NCBI RefSeq assembly: GCF_003990185.1
Contig: NZ_RZHF01000014.1
Location: forward strand, 124,001-188,000
Source of the DNA: Vreelandella nanhaiensis
GTDB lineage: Bacteria; Pseudomonadota; Gammaproteobacteria; Pseudomonadales; Halomonadaceae
Length of the DNA stretch: 64,000 bases
Reading direction: 5' to 3'
The position numbers and the translations under genes are program-made. The first letter of the stretch is position 1, and every line of letters starts with the position of its first letter. Of this stretch, positions 8,975-18,085 are shown piece after piece. The notes under the pieces are model-generated. The model was given only the letters and a program-made list of their open reading frames with translations, ran no database searches and was not told the origin of the DNA.

Positions 8975-9562
8975 ATGACACGTGAGCCGCCTGCCATTGC
9001 CAAGCACGTTGCCAGTACCGTCAAACACTTGCGCAAGGGGCGAGGCTGGAGCCTAGACCAGACGGCGGCTGAAACTGGGGTAAGCAAGGCGATGCTGGGT
9101 CAGATCGAGCGCGGTGAATCAAGCCCCACGGTGTCCACACTCTGGAAGATCGCCAGCGGTTTTCGAGTGTCGTTTTCCACTCTGTTCGATAGTCAGATGC
9201 CCACGCTTGGCGAGCTTAAGCGTGACAGTTGGGAGTCGGTGTGGGGCGATGACAGCGCAGGCATGCAGGCCCGGCTGCTATTTCCCTATGATCCGCTGCT
9301 GGGCTTTGAAATGTTCATGATTGAGCTCGCGCCCGGGGCGATCAGTGAATCATCGCCCCATGCCGAGGGGGTGGTGGAACATATTGTGGTAGTGGAGGGA
9401 GAAATGGAGCTGCGCATCGACGAGCGCTGGCAGACGCTGCGCGCTGGCGAGGGGCTGCGCTTTTTTGCAGACCGGCCCCACGCCATGCGCAATAGCGCGA
9501 CGACGCGCTTACGCTTTCACGATGTGATTCACTACCTGCCGGGAGCAGCCTCTGACGCTTGA
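8975..9562 (+). CDS. XRE-family regulator with C-terminal cupin sensor domain
   Basis: 195 residues. A helix-turn-helix at about 14-68 ([35 protein letters not shown], quoted in parts) belongs to the XRE/Cro family. A cupin_2 barrel at about 110-185 includes [19 protein letters not shown] and [19 protein letters not shown]-cupin proteins sense small molecules and control adjacent metabolic or transport genes. The start follows AGGAGAG. The 3' end overlaps the convergent nfo gene by 31 bp. A link to the BenE-like gene 3.7 kb away is only a hypothesis from E. coli gene order. Confidence 0.9.
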   Translation: MTREPPAIAKHVASTVKHLRKGRGWSLDQTAAETGVSKAMLGQIERGESSPTVSTLWKIASGFRVSFSTLFDSQMPTLGELKRDSWESVWGDDSAGMQARLLFPYDPLLGFEMFMIELAPGAISESSPHAEGVVEHIVVVEGEMELRIDERWQTLRAGEGLRFFADRPHAMRNSATTRLRFHDVIHYLPGAASDA

Positions 9563-10392
9563 GCGCGCAACCAGCTGATCTCATCACGCCAGATCTCAGG
9601 CTCTATGGTTTCCAGAATTAGCGGAATCCCGCTGATACGCGCGTCCTGCATGATGGCGGTAAAGGCGGGCAGCCCAATATTGCCCTGGCCCAAGCTGTGA
9701 TGGCGATCAACCCGGCTGGCAAAGGCGCTTTTGGCGTCGTTTATATGCATGCCGCGAAGATACTCAAACCCCACCACGCTGCCCAGCTCATCAAGGGTTG
9801 CCTGCGTTGTCTCGGTTGTGCGCAAATCATAACCCGCAGCGAAGGCGTGGCAGGTATCAATACATACGCCTACTCGCGATTTATCGTCAACATGGCGAAT
9901 AATTTCCGCCAGATGTTCAAAGCGCCAGCCAAGATTGGTGCCTTGGCCAGCAGTGTTTTCAATTACCGCCGTCACGCCTTTAGTATGGATAAGGGTTTCG
10001 TTAACTGATTCGGCGATATGCTTTAAGCAATCGCCTTCACTTATTTTATTGAGATGGCTGCCAGGGTGAAAGTTGAGCAGGGTCAGGCCCAGCTGCTCGC
10101 AACGCTGCATTTCGTCTAAAAAGGCAGCGCGGGATTTCGTAAGTCCCTCCGTTTCAGGATGCCCCAGGTTGATCAGGTAGCTATCGTGAGGAAGGATCTG
10201 TTCTGGCTTGAAGCCATGCTTCCGGCAGGCCGCTTTAAAATCTTCAATCGCTTTGTCAGTCAGGGGCTTGCCCTGCCACTGACGCTGATTCTTGGTAAAT
10301 AGTGCAAACGCATCCGCACCAATATCAACCGCTCGCTGGACGGCTTGATCCGCACCGCCAGCAGCACTGACGTGTGCTCCTACATACTTCAT
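9532..10392 (-). CDS. nfo: Endonuclease IV (AP endonuclease)
   Basis: 286 residues, matching the usual length. It cleaves DNA 5' to abasic sites and removes 3'-blocking groups during base-excision repair, using three zinc ions. The signature motifs are all present: [43 protein letters not shown] and [14 protein letters not shown], together holding the His, Asp and Glu zinc ligands. It is second in a two-gene operon, 9 bp downstream of the phosphodiesterase gene. Its last 31 bp overlap the convergent XRE-cupin gene tail to tail. Confidence 0.96.
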   Translation of the reverse strand: MKYVGAHVSAAGGADQAVQRAVDIGADAFALFTKNQRQWQGKPLTDKAIEDFKAACRKHGFKPEQILPHDSYLINLGHPETEGLTKSRAAFLDEMQRCEQLGLTLLNFHPGSHLNKISEGDCLKHIAESVNETLIHTKGVTAVIENTAGQGTNLGWRFEHLAEIIRHVDDKSRVGVCIDTCHAFAAGYDLRTTETTQATLDELGSVVGFEYLRGMHINDAKSAFASRVDRHHSLGQGNIGLPAFTAIMQDARISGIPLILETIEPEIWRDEISWLRAQASEAAPGR

Positions 10393-10401
10393 TTCAATCC
10401 T

Positions 10402-11172
10402 TTAATGGGTGGCCAAACGCTGATTATCCAGGAAGCGTTGAAAAATAGCAGGCTCATCGGTAATGGCGCTAGCGATACCCCATGCCCAGCGGCTGTTAAA
10501 AGCGCCTGGGTCGTTGGCGGTGTAACAGAGCAACTGATACCCGGCTTCATGCATGGCATCGGCCTGTGGGCGTTTCAGGCGCGGCCAGTGGGGATGGATA
10601 CTGAAGGCGTCTACAGCCTCGCATTGGGCGCGCCAGTCTTTTGGTGTACTGCCAAACAGTACTCCCAATGCCAGGCTTTCCTGGGGAGCAAACGTTCGGC
10701 AGCGATGAAGGGCGGCTGGATCGAAGGAGGAGATAATCAACCGCTCAGCCGGCAGAGCATCCAGTACCTCAGGCATCACGCGGTCAACCAGCGCGATGGG
10801 GTCGCGTCCCTTATTGACCTTGATTTCAAGATTGACGCCCATTTCCAGCTCGTTAAGTAGCGCAAGCATGGCTTCAAGGCTGGCCATTCTTTCGCCTGCA
10901 AAATTATCGCTAAACCAACTGCCTACATCCAATGATTGCGCCTGTGTCCAGGTGAGCTTGTTAAGCCCGCCGCGACCGTCTGAGCAGCGTGCTACATCCG
11001 CATCGTGCCAAATCACCGGCGTACCGTCGCCGAGTAGCTGAACATCCAGCTCAACCCACTGGGCTCCGGCTTCGTGGGCTGCGCGAACAGCGGCCAGGGT
11101 GTTTTCAGGAGCAGCGGCAGAGTAACCGCGGTGGGCAATCAGGGTAGGCAGCGCAATGGCAGGGTGGCTCAT
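10402..11172 (-). CDS. Glycerophosphodiester phosphodiesterase (cytoplasmic, UgpQ-like)
   Basis: 256 residues with no signal peptide. LIAHRGYSAAAPENTLAA, ELDVQLLGDGTPVIWHD and NLEIK are the catalytic His/Glu/Asp motifs of GDPD TIM-barrel enzymes, which hydrolyse glycerophosphodiesters to glycerol-3-phosphate and an alcohol. The product can enter glycolysis through the GlpD encoded at 16266-17906. The length and lack of a signal sequence favour the cytoplasmic UgpQ type over periplasmic GlpQ. It is the first gene of an operon with nfo. Confidence 0.93.
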   Translation of the reverse strand: MSHPAIALPTLIAHRGYSAAAPENTLAAVRAAHEAGAQWVELDVQLLGDGTPVIWHDADVARCSDGRGGLNKLTWTQAQSLDVGSWFSDNFAGERMASLEAMLALLNELEMGVNLEIKVNKGRDPIALVDRVMPEVLDALPAERLIISSFDPAALHRCRTFAPQESLALGVLFGSTPKDWRAQCEAVDAFSIHPHWPRLKRPQADAMHEAGYQLLCYTANDPGAFNSRWAWGIASAITDEPAIFQRFLDNQRLATH

Positions 11173-11340
11173 GGTCAGTCCGGAAAGCTTTCACTATTGA
11201 AATTTCCCTGAGTTTAGCATGGGTATATGACACCGGCGTATCATGGAGGTCGCCATGCAAAACGAGTAGCTTGATTTCTTTGCTTTGACGCGGTTGGATA
11301 GCACGCGTGAGTCTCAACCAATAAAGTACAAGGAGGGTGT

Positions 11341-12318
11341 ATGTCCCAGCGTATCCAGTTTGCCCAAACCGGTGGTTCAGAGGTACTTGAGTTGGTAAAC
11401 ACGACGCAGGCTGAACCGGGGCCAGAGGAAGTGCGTATTGCCAATAAAGCCGTTGGCCTTAATTTTATTGATATCTATTTTCGCACTGGGCTTTATCCAG
11501 CACCTGCCTTGCCGTCTGGTTTGGGCACAGAGGGTGCAGGCGTTGTCGACGCTGTGGGCGAAAATGTCACTCACCTGAACGTGGGTGACCGGGTAGCTTA
11601 CGCCCAAGGGCCCTTGGGTGCTTACGCAGAGCATCACGTCCTGCCTGCTGCCAAAGTGGTCAAGCTGCCCGACTTTATTGATTTTGAAACGGCCGCCGCC
11701 AGCATGCTCAAAGGTTTGACCGTACAGTACCTTTTACGTCAGACCTATGCGCTCAAAGGCGGCGAAACCATTCTGTTTCACGCAGCCGCCGGGGGCGTGG
11801 GGTCTATTGCCTGTCAGTGGGCAAAAGCGCTGGGTGTGAAGCTGATTGGCACGGTCAGCTCGCAGGAAAAAGCGGACCTTGCGATGCAAAACGGTGCCTG
11901 GGCGACGATCAACTACACTCAGGAAGATGTCGTCGAGCGAGTGCGTGAATTGACCAACGGCGAAATGTGCGATGTAGTGTACGATTCCGTGGGCAAGGAT
12001 ACCTGGGAGGTGTCGTTGAACTGCCTTAAACCCCGCGCGCTGATGGTAAGCTTTGGCAACGCCTCAGGCCCGGTGGATGGCGTGAACATCGGCATTCTTA
12101 ACCAGAAGGGCTCGCTGTTTGTCACCCGCCCAAGCCTCAATGGCTACGCTGATACTCGTGAGCGCCTGGAAATGATGTGCGAAGACTTCTTTGGGATGAT
12201 CGAAAGCGGCAAGATCAAGGTTGATGTCGCCAACCGTTACCCGCTGGCCGATGCTGGCAAAGCACAGGACGCTCTACAGAACCGTAAAACAACGGGTTCG
12301 ACCGTATTGCTGCCTTAA
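11341..12318 (+). CDS. NADPH:quinone oxidoreductase, QorA-like (zeta-crystallin family)
   Basis: 325 residues of the zinc-free medium-chain dehydrogenase/reductase family. The N-terminal substrate domain includes GLNFIDIYFRTGLYP and GTEGAGVVDAVGE. The Rossmann domain has HAAAGGVGSIACQWAKALG for NADPH binding. The C-terminal region ends in GKAQDALQNRKTTGSTVLLP, typical of quinone oxidoreductase 1. It reduces quinones by one electron in known members. Start codon preceded by AAGGAGG. Monocistronic. Confidence 0.93.
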   Translation: MSQRIQFAQTGGSEVLELVNTTQAEPGPEEVRIANKAVGLNFIDIYFRTGLYPAPALPSGLGTEGAGVVDAVGENVTHLNVGDRVAYAQGPLGAYAEHHVLPAAKVVKLPDFIDFETAAASMLKGLTVQYLLRQTYALKGGETILFHAAAGGVGSIACQWAKALGVKLIGTVSSQEKADLAMQNGAWATINYTQEDVVERVRELTNGEMCDVVYDSVGKDTWEVSLNCLKPRALMVSFGNASGPVDGVNIGILNQKGSLFVTRPSLNGYADTRERLEMMCEDFFGMIESGKIKVDVANRYPLADAGKAQDALQNRKTTGSTVLLP

Positions 12319-12333
12319 GAGCTAGCGAAATTA

Positions 12334-12383
12334 AGGATCGGAATAGTTTAGGGCTTCATGGTTTTTAAGCGGGTTCCGATCCT
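12334..12383. repeat. 10-bp inverted repeat after the quinone oxidoreductase gene
   Basis: AGGATCGGAA (12334-12343) and TTCCGATCCT (12374-12383) are perfect reverse complements separated by 30 nt. No T-tract follows, so this is not a standard terminator. It adjoins the decayed SDR remnant and could be either an mRNA hairpin or a leftover of an insertion. Confidence 0.55.
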
Positions 12384-12434
12384 GCATATATAGCGTTTTT
12401 TAAGTCAATCGAATATATCAGCCAATAGCTGCCT

Positions 12435-12638
12435 TCAGCTATCTTCCTGCTTTTTCCTTTCGCGAATACCGCCATCAACGTTACGGCCTTCCTTAGTAGC
12501 AGCGTAAGTATTTTGCAGTGCTGCCGGTACTTCACTCGTAACGGAACTAACGTTAATGAGGGTGCCTCTTCCCTGGGTAATAAACTGTCTTAACGCACAT
12601 GTGCACCATAAATTAATCTCATTAAGTAACATTTGCAT
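12435..12638 (-). pseudogene. Decayed short-chain dehydrogenase fragment
   Basis: A 67-codon minus-strand frame contains NLWCTCALRQFITQGRGTLINVSSVTSEVPA and NTYAATKE. These are the central SDR segment: the strand with the INVSS catalytic Ser, then the Y-x-x-x-K helix with Tyr present and Lys in place. About 90 upstream residues (the Rossmann GxxxGxG part) and the C-terminal third are missing, and the tail turns into unrelated sequence. Read as a gene remnant rather than a functional protein. Confidence 0.65.
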
Positions 12639-12777
12639 ACCCTATACGGCTGTATAGATATCGTCTAATGTAAGAGATTCAAAGCGTTGTTGGCTTATAT
12701 GGCGGTGAAATTCAACAGGTCGATAGGGCAATAGTCATCAGTTTGCAATTCCTGAAGGCTCAAGGAGATATTTTGGT

Positions 12778-14631
12778 ATGGCGATAGAATCTATCGGCTT
12801 GGCTGCCAGTACGTTGGTATTTATCGTGCTGGGTTTAACGTTAATGGGGTTTATCTGGGGGCGCTTTCGTTACGACCTGGTAGCGGTAACGGCGCTTTTG
12901 GTGTCGGTAATGCTTGGCCTGGTGCCGGCGGAAGCTGCATTTGCCGGATTTGGCCACCCGGCCGTCATTACCGTTGCGGCCGTGCTTGTGTTAAGCCGCG
13001 GGTTTGAGCGTTCGGGCGTGGTGGATGTCATTGCCAATCAGGTGCTCAAGGTAGGCGAGCGCTTGCTGTTACAGCTTCTTGTGCTGGTTGGCACGGTAGT
13101 GGTGCTGTCGGGGATCATGAATAATGTAGGGGCACTCGCGCTGCTACTGCCGGTGGCCATGCGTCTGGCTCGTGAGCATAATACCGCCCCTTCCTTGCTA
13201 TTGATGCCCTTGGCGTTTGGGTCATTACTGGGTGGCTTGACCACACTGATTGGCACGCCGCCCAATATCATTATTTCCAGTTACCGGGGCAGCATCACCG
13301 GTGAAAATTTTGGCATGTTCAGTTTCTCGCCGGTAGGGATTGCCGTTGCAGCGGCGGGGCTTGCCTTCATTGTGCTGATTGGTTGGCGCCTGACCCCAAA
13401 ACGCAGTGGTCAGGCTTCCACGGCTGAAATGTTTGATACTGCCAACTATCTGGTAGAACTCAAGGTAACCGAAGATTCCAAAGCCAACGGCCTGACGCTG
13501 CCCCAGTTGCGTGATGAGCTTGAGGAAGCCATTCCCGTGCTGGCGGTGGTCCGCGATGATAACCGCCGAGCAGGCTATTCGTTTCACGGCATTCTGCAAG
13601 AAGGCGATATTCTGCTGCTCGAAGCCGGGCCGGATGAACTAAAGCTCTTGGAAGATAAGGTAGGGTTAAGCGCGATTGCCGAACCCGAGTCTGAACAGGA
13701 AACGCAAGAATCCGACACAGCGGATAACCTCCCGGCCGAAGAAAAGCCGGATGAGCGCCTGCCCGTAGATACAGAGGGGCTACAGTTAATTGAAGCTGTC
13801 GTGCGCAATGATTCAATGATGAACAATCGCAGCGTTAAACAGCTGCGTTTAAACCAGCAGTTTGGCCTGCACCTGGTAGCAGTAGCCCGGGATGGTAGCC
13901 GCCTTAAGCAGCGCTTGCGTGATATTCGCTTTCAAACCGGTGATGTTCTACTTCTGCAGGGGAGTGAGAAAGAGATAAGTGACAGCCTCTCAACATTGGG
14001 CTGCCTGCCCCTGGCCAATCGCGAACTGCAACTAGGGAAGCCTCGTAAACTGGCCATATCTATAGGGATTTTTGCCCTGGCCATTATGGCAATGATGTTT
14101 GATTTACTGCCAGCGGCGGTTGCAATGAGCACGGCAGCGCTGGTGTCGCTATTGATTGGCGTACTTCCGCTGCGCGACGGCTACCAGGCCATTGACGGTC
14201 CTGTCATCGTTCTGCTGGCTGCCATGCTTCCCGTGGGAGAGGCACTGGAAACCAGCGGCGGTGCGGACATCATTGCCAATGCGCTGCTCTCCTTGGGAGC
14301 GGAATGGCCGATCTTTATTTCTTTGATCGGCCTGTTCATTCTCACCATGCTGCTATCCAATGTCGTGAACAACGCTGCTGCCGCCCTGTTAATGGCACCT
14401 ATTGCAGCCAGTTTGGCTCAAGGGTTTAAAGTGTCGTTGGATCCTTTCCTGATGATTGTAGCGGTCAGCGCATCGTGTGCTTTTTTAACCCCTATCGGTC
14501 ATCAGTCGAATACGCTGGTACTGGGCCCTGGTGGTTACAGTTTTGGTGACTATTGGAAACTGGGCTTGCCACTTTCGATTGTGGTTCTGGTAGTCGCCTT
14601 GCCGGTTATTTTTTGGGTATGGCCGCTATAA
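12778..14631 (+). CDS. SLC13-family permease with two RCK/TrkA-C domains
   Basis: 617 residues. Two hydrophobic halves (about 5-205 and 420-617) flank a soluble centre with two TrkA-C domains, at about 220-300 (LVELKVTEDSKANGLTLPQL...GDILLLEAGPDEL) and 340-420 (LIEAVVRNDSMMNNRSVKQL...GDVLLLQGSEKEI). The membrane part shows LIGTPPNIIISSYR in the first half and ATALVS/SNVVNNAAAALL in the second, the pattern of Na+-coupled dicarboxylate/sulfate or citrate-type transporters. RCK-C domains usually bind ligands that gate transport. The substrate is not determined. Start codon preceded by AAGGAGATATTTTGG. Confidence 0.9.
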   Translation: MAIESIGLAASTLVFIVLGLTLMGFIWGRFRYDLVAVTALLVSVMLGLVPAEAAFAGFGHPAVITVAAVLVLSRGFERSGVVDVIANQVLKVGERLLLQLLVLVGTVVVLSGIMNNVGALALLLPVAMRLAREHNTAPSLLLMPLAFGSLLGGLTTLIGTPPNIIISSYRGSITGENFGMFSFSPVGIAVAAAGLAFIVLIGWRLTPKRSGQASTAEMFDTANYLVELKVTEDSKANGLTLPQLRDELEEAIPVLAVVRDDNRRAGYSFHGILQEGDILLLEAGPDELKLLEDKVGLSAIAEPESEQETQESDTADNLPAEEKPDERLPVDTEGLQLIEAVVRNDSMMNNRSVKQLRLNQQFGLHLVAVARDGSRLKQRLRDIRFQTGDVLLLQGSEKEISDSLSTLGCLPLANRELQLGKPRKLAISIGIFALAIMAMMFDLLPAAVAMSTAALVSLLIGVLPLRDGYQAIDGPVIVLLAAMLPVGEALETSGGADIIANALLSLGAEWPIFISLIGLFILTMLLSNVVNNAAAALLMAPIAASLAQGFKVSLDPFLMIVAVSASCAFLTPIGHQSNTLVLGPGGYSFGDYWKLGLPLSIVVLVVALPVIFWVWPL

Positions 14632-14734
14632 GCAGCTTTAATGAGCGTGAAGCATAGGCTCGAAACTATCACATTTCGAAAATCTTGATACCCTGTTACG
14701 CTTAGCGACAAACAAAAGTGAACAGGCCGGGCCT

Positions 14735-15493
14735 ATGAATCAACAATACCGTCAGGACGCGATTGTCGAGCTGGTACGCCAGCACGGCTATATGAGCATC
14801 GAGCAACTGACTGAACATTTTGCAGTAACGCCGCAAACCATTCGGCGTGATTTGAATACCCTGGCAGATAGTGGCCGCGTACGGCGAGTGCATGGCGGTG
14901 TAGGGATTGAGTCGAGCACAGTCAATACCGCCTACAGCACGCGTAAAACGCTGCACTTGGAAGAAAAGGAGCGCATTGCTCACTGTCTGGCGCAGCACAT
15001 TCCCAACCACTCCTCGCTGTTTATCAATATTGGTACCAGCAACGAAGTCATCGCCCAGGCGCTACTTGAGCATCAAGGGTTGGAAATCATCACCAACAAC
15101 CTGAACGTCGCCGCCATTTTGCAGCACAAAGAGGATTTTAACGTAATTATTGCTGGCGGCCAGGTACGCTCCCGGGATGGCGGTATCATCGGTGAGGCAA
15201 CCATCGATTTCATTAACCAGTTCAAGGTCGACTACGGCATTATTGGTATTAGCGGAATCGATGAAGATGGCTCGCTGCTGGAGTTCGACTATCAGGAAGT
15301 GCGCGTGGCGCAAGCCATTATTGCCAATTCCCGGCGGGTCTATCTGGCCGCGGATTACTCCAAATTCCATCGCAACCCGGTGGTCCGTCAGGGCAATCTT
15401 GCCCAGCTTGACGCACTGTTTACCGACCGTAAGCCGCCTGAGCCTATTCAGCAGCTACTCTTGCAGCATAGTGTAGCGTTGTATATCGCTTGA
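14735..15493 (+). CDS. glpR: DeoR/GlpR-family repressor of glycerol-3-phosphate genes
   Basis: 252 residues, the normal GlpR length. The N-terminal DeoR helix-turn-helix includes VRQHGYMSIEQLTEHFAVTPQTIRRDLN. The C-terminal sensor domain has FINIGTSNEVIAQALLEH, the sugar-phosphate-binding pattern of the family. GlpR represses glp genes until glycerol-3-phosphate binds. The assignment is strengthened by glpD 770 bp downstream in the opposite orientation and a GlpR-like site before glpD. Confidence 0.88.
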   Translation: MNQQYRQDAIVELVRQHGYMSIEQLTEHFAVTPQTIRRDLNTLADSGRVRRVHGGVGIESSTVNTAYSTRKTLHLEEKERIAHCLAQHIPNHSSLFINIGTSNEVIAQALLEHQGLEIITNNLNVAAILQHKEDFNVIIAGGQVRSRDGGIIGEATIDFINQFKVDYGIIGISGIDEDGSLLEFDYQEVRVAQAIIANSRRVYLAADYSKFHRNPVVRQGNLAQLDALFTDRKPPEPIQQLLLQHSVALYIA

Positions 15494-15989
15494 TTGTCAG
15501 CCAAAACCTAAGCTTGTTTTAAGGCTTGAGTGTGGTCATGGTTTTATACAGCTTTCTTTAATAATGCAAAATCCTGTATTCAGCTATCTATTCGCCATTC
15601 ATCAAGGCACAACCCGCTTATACGTCTCTCATTTTTCATACTCTGCTGTTGTAGGCCTTTAACACATTTGGCGGCAAAGGGTAGGTAATGTAGTCATGCT
15701 ACAACCTGCCGTGCGGCCAATGATGCATTGTTGGCTTGCCTTGTGTGAACCATAGTCAGGGCATGGCTTGGATTGAAACGTTGTTATCCCGACGCGCCAC
15801 TCCAGGCCCTGCTACACAACCGCAGCGCTTTTGTATTACCCGGCGCTAAAGGGCGAAGGTCTTACGTTAGTGACCGTTTCGCAGTTACCGAACTGGGCAC
15901 TTATCCGGCCCAGCATGAGTAGCAATGTCACCACGATATGTCTGCCGGTAATAGCCGGCAACGGATGACCATACCATGAGGTACTGACC
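15494..15989. other. Intergenic region, nothing convincing
   Basis: About 500 bp between glpR and the 74-codon gene. A 28-codon frame at 15763-15849 lacks family resemblance. I see no RNA gene, repeat or strong promoter. Confidence 0.4.
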
Positions 15990-16214
15990 ATGAACTGCAT
16001 TGAACTCAGCCAGCAGGCTGACCAGATTGCTAGTACGTTCAGCAAGCAAGACCTGGCCAAGCTGGTATTAGCCTTTAAAAATAACCGTGAGTCGCTCCAA
16101 CACGCTGTAGAAGTCATTGATACCCTCGGCAGCCGCTCAGGGTGCACGCTGGAAGAGGCCTGGGATGAAGTCCTGGCCGGTGATTCGCAGCTGCAAATCA
16201 TCAGCGAAGAGTAA
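15990..16214 (+). CDS. Small hypothetical protein (74 aa)
   Basis: MNCIELSQQADQIASTFSKQ followed by an amphipathic, probably all-helical protein rich in Leu, Glu and Ala. It has no signal peptide or membrane segment. The start follows GAGG with an 8-nt spacer, and a strong terminator begins 6 nt past the stop, so it looks like a real monocistronic gene. I do not recognise the family. It sits between glpR and glpD, both of glycerol metabolism, but on sequence alone no link can be drawn. Confidence 0.65.
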   Translation: MNCIELSQQADQIASTFSKQDLAKLVLAFKNNRESLQHAVEVIDTLGSRSGCTLEEAWDEVLAGDSQLQIISEE

Positions 16215-16220
16215 AACAAT

Positions 16221-16252
16221 AAGTCCCCTCACTTACCTGAGGGGACTTTTTT
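16221..16252 (+). terminator. Rho-independent terminator of the 74-aa gene
   Basis: AAGTCCCCTCA (16221-16231), 6-nt loop, TGAGGGGACTT (16238-16248) followed by TTTT. The AA/TT ends also allow it to act for the convergent glpD transcript. Confidence 0.9.
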
Positions 16253-16265
16253 ATCAGCGGGTAAA

Positions 16266-17906
16266 TCAGACCTCGGCGGCGGTTCCAGAGAGTAGCGTAT
16301 TCGCGTTTCGATCAAAATAAGCGGCAAGTCTTGCCTCAGCCTGGTCGCCAAACAGAACGCGACACGCCTCTTTTAATCCTTTGGAGTGACGCAACTGCTC
16401 GTGATGCACTACAAGTGAGATTTTCGCCCGACGCCGCAGAAAGTCCTCAAGCTCGGTAATCATTTCATGGTCGCGGGCGTGCTCCAGCTCAACACGGATA
16501 TATTCGGTCCCTTCAATCAGAAGCTCGGCCTGGCGCGGGTTGGCTTCGATCTGCTCCAGCATGGCAAACGCCTTGTTTGCATAGCGTCGCCATAGGCGTG
16601 TTGAAAGTGGTTCTGACGATGTTGCAGGGGTCATGGCATCCAGCCCTATACGCCGGGCCTGTGTCATGAACTGCTGTTTAATCTGCTCTGCAGGTTCGCC
16701 ATACCATTGGAAATCAGCGTTGGGCAGGGTGACGCCCAGTTGAGTCAATGCCTCGGCAATTTCGTTACCCACATTGATACAGTCGGTAAGTTTGCCGCCA
16801 AAAATACTGATATGCGCTGTATCGGTATTGGTGTCCACTACGTGTTTACGTGACAGCTGAAGAAAGTCACGCTCGCTGCCTTGGTTTGACTGCACGGCAA
16901 GAGGGCGAACGCCGCAGCGTGTTGAAATGATGTCTTCTGCTGTCAGCGGTTTTTCAAGCGTCAGGCGTGTGTTGATATTGTCCAGAACAAAGCGGATATC
17001 CTCATCGGTGACTACCGCGTCAGGATGCTCCATATGAGTGTCGGTTGTACCAATGCAGGTCCGATTGCCCATGGGAATGACAAAAAATAGGCGTCCATCA
17101 TCGGCAAAAAACGCAAGCACGCGCTTAGAGTCGGTGAGCTGCGGCACAATCAGGTGGATGCCCTTGGAGTAGAGGTGCTGATGTGAGGTTTGCTCGCCCG
17201 TCAGCGCATTGTGATGATCCACCCATGGCCCTGCTGCATTGATCAGTACCTTGGCGCGTATTTCAAAGGTGCTGTCATCCATGATATTACGCGCTTTAAT
17301 GACCCATATGTCGTTCTGGCGTTTAGCCCCCAACGATTCAATATAATTGGCAGCCGTGGCTCCATAATCCAGCGCATGGCGAATGAAGTTGAAAACAAAT
17401 CGCGCATCGTTATCGTGCAGGTAGGCATCCGAGTACTCAAAGCCGCCCACGGATTCATCGATATTGATGATCGACTCTTCGCGTTTGATGTTTTTTGGCG
17501 AAAGCAGACGGGGGCGCTTGGTAAATCCGTTACCCATCAGCCAATAGAGCCAGGTGCCTGCCCACAGGTAACGGGGAGAGTGACGAAACCCTTTGGTAAT
17601 TGTGGTAAGAAAGCGAATTTCCTGAACCGTAGAAGGGTAGCTTTTAATAAGGTGGTTGCGGCTTTTGCAGAGTTTGCGCACTAAACCAAAGTCATTGCTT
17701 TCCATGTATTTAATGCCTCCCCATACCAGATTGGAGGAGTGCATGCTGGTGCTTCCTGCAAAATCTCCCCGGTCAATCAGAGCAACCTTGGCGCCCTTGC
17801 CAGCCAAAGAGGCAGCACTAACGGCCCCATTGATACCACCACCAATCACTAGCGCGTCAAAGGTGGTGCTCTTTAATTGGCTAACGTTTTGTTCGCGCAG
17901 CGTCAT
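16266..17906 (-). CDS. glpD: Aerobic glycerol-3-phosphate dehydrogenase
   Basis: 546 residues. An FAD-dependent, membrane-associated enzyme that oxidises glycerol-3-phosphate to dihydroxyacetone phosphate and passes electrons to quinone. The FAD motif VIGGGINGAVSAASLAGKG is at about 18-36, and DRGDFAGSTSMHSSNLVWGG is the second FAD contact. A GIHLIVP segment and PMGNRTCIGTTDT are typical of GlpD. The C-terminal 130 residues are helical, as in the family. It takes product from the glycerophosphodiesterase at 10402 and is probably repressed by the GlpR encoded at 14735. Confidence 0.92.
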   Translation of the reverse strand: MTLREQNVSQLKSTTFDALVIGGGINGAVSAASLAGKGAKVALIDRGDFAGSTSMHSSNLVWGGIKYMESNDFGLVRKLCKSRNHLIKSYPSTVQEIRFLTTITKGFRHSPRYLWAGTWLYWLMGNGFTKRPRLLSPKNIKREESIINIDESVGGFEYSDAYLHDNDARFVFNFIRHALDYGATAANYIESLGAKRQNDIWVIKARNIMDDSTFEIRAKVLINAAGPWVDHHNALTGEQTSHQHLYSKGIHLIVPQLTDSKRVLAFFADDGRLFFVIPMGNRTCIGTTDTHMEHPDAVVTDEDIRFVLDNINTRLTLEKPLTAEDIISTRCGVRPLAVQSNQGSERDFLQLSRKHVVDTNTDTAHISIFGGKLTDCINVGNEIAEALTQLGVTLPNADFQWYGEPAEQIKQQFMTQARRIGLDAMTPATSSEPLSTRLWRRYANKAFAMLEQIEANPRQAELLIEGTEYIRVELEHARDHEMITELEDFLRRRAKISLVVHHEQLRHSKGLKEACRVLFGDQAEARLAAYFDRNANTLLSGTAAEV

Positions 17907-18003
17907 GATGGCCCCTTAAGATGAACAGGAAAGGAAGTAATCAACCGGGCAAGCAGCGGTATTTTCATTTATGAAAGAATATGTGATCGTTTTTTATCTT
18001 TCA

Positions 18004-18019
18004 AGGTCGAAAACGAAAA
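18004..18019 (-). promoter_or_regulatory. Candidate GlpR operator upstream of glpD
   Basis: On the minus strand the sequence reads TTTTCGTTTTCGACCT. This fits the TTTTCG-N4-CGAAAA dyad known for Pseudomonas GlpR in the left half and the TCG-N4-CGA core, with a poor right flank. It lies about 100 bp upstream of the glpD start. Confidence 0.45.
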
Positions 18020-18030
18020 TATTGAAATCA

Positions 18031-18059
18031 AAAAAACCGGCTCCATGATAGAGCCGGTT
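18031..18059 (-). terminator. Rho-independent terminator of fadE
   Basis: On the minus strand AACCGGCTC (18059-18051), 7-nt loop, GAGCCGGTT (18043-18035), then a run of T. It begins 27 nt past the fadE stop. Confidence 0.88.
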
Positions 18060-18085
18060 AATTTCATTCAGTTGACAGTCAAGTG

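Noticed and set aside
15763..15849. 28-codon frame between glpR and the 74-aa gene
   Set aside because: Weak ribosome site, no family resemblance and no terminator behind it.
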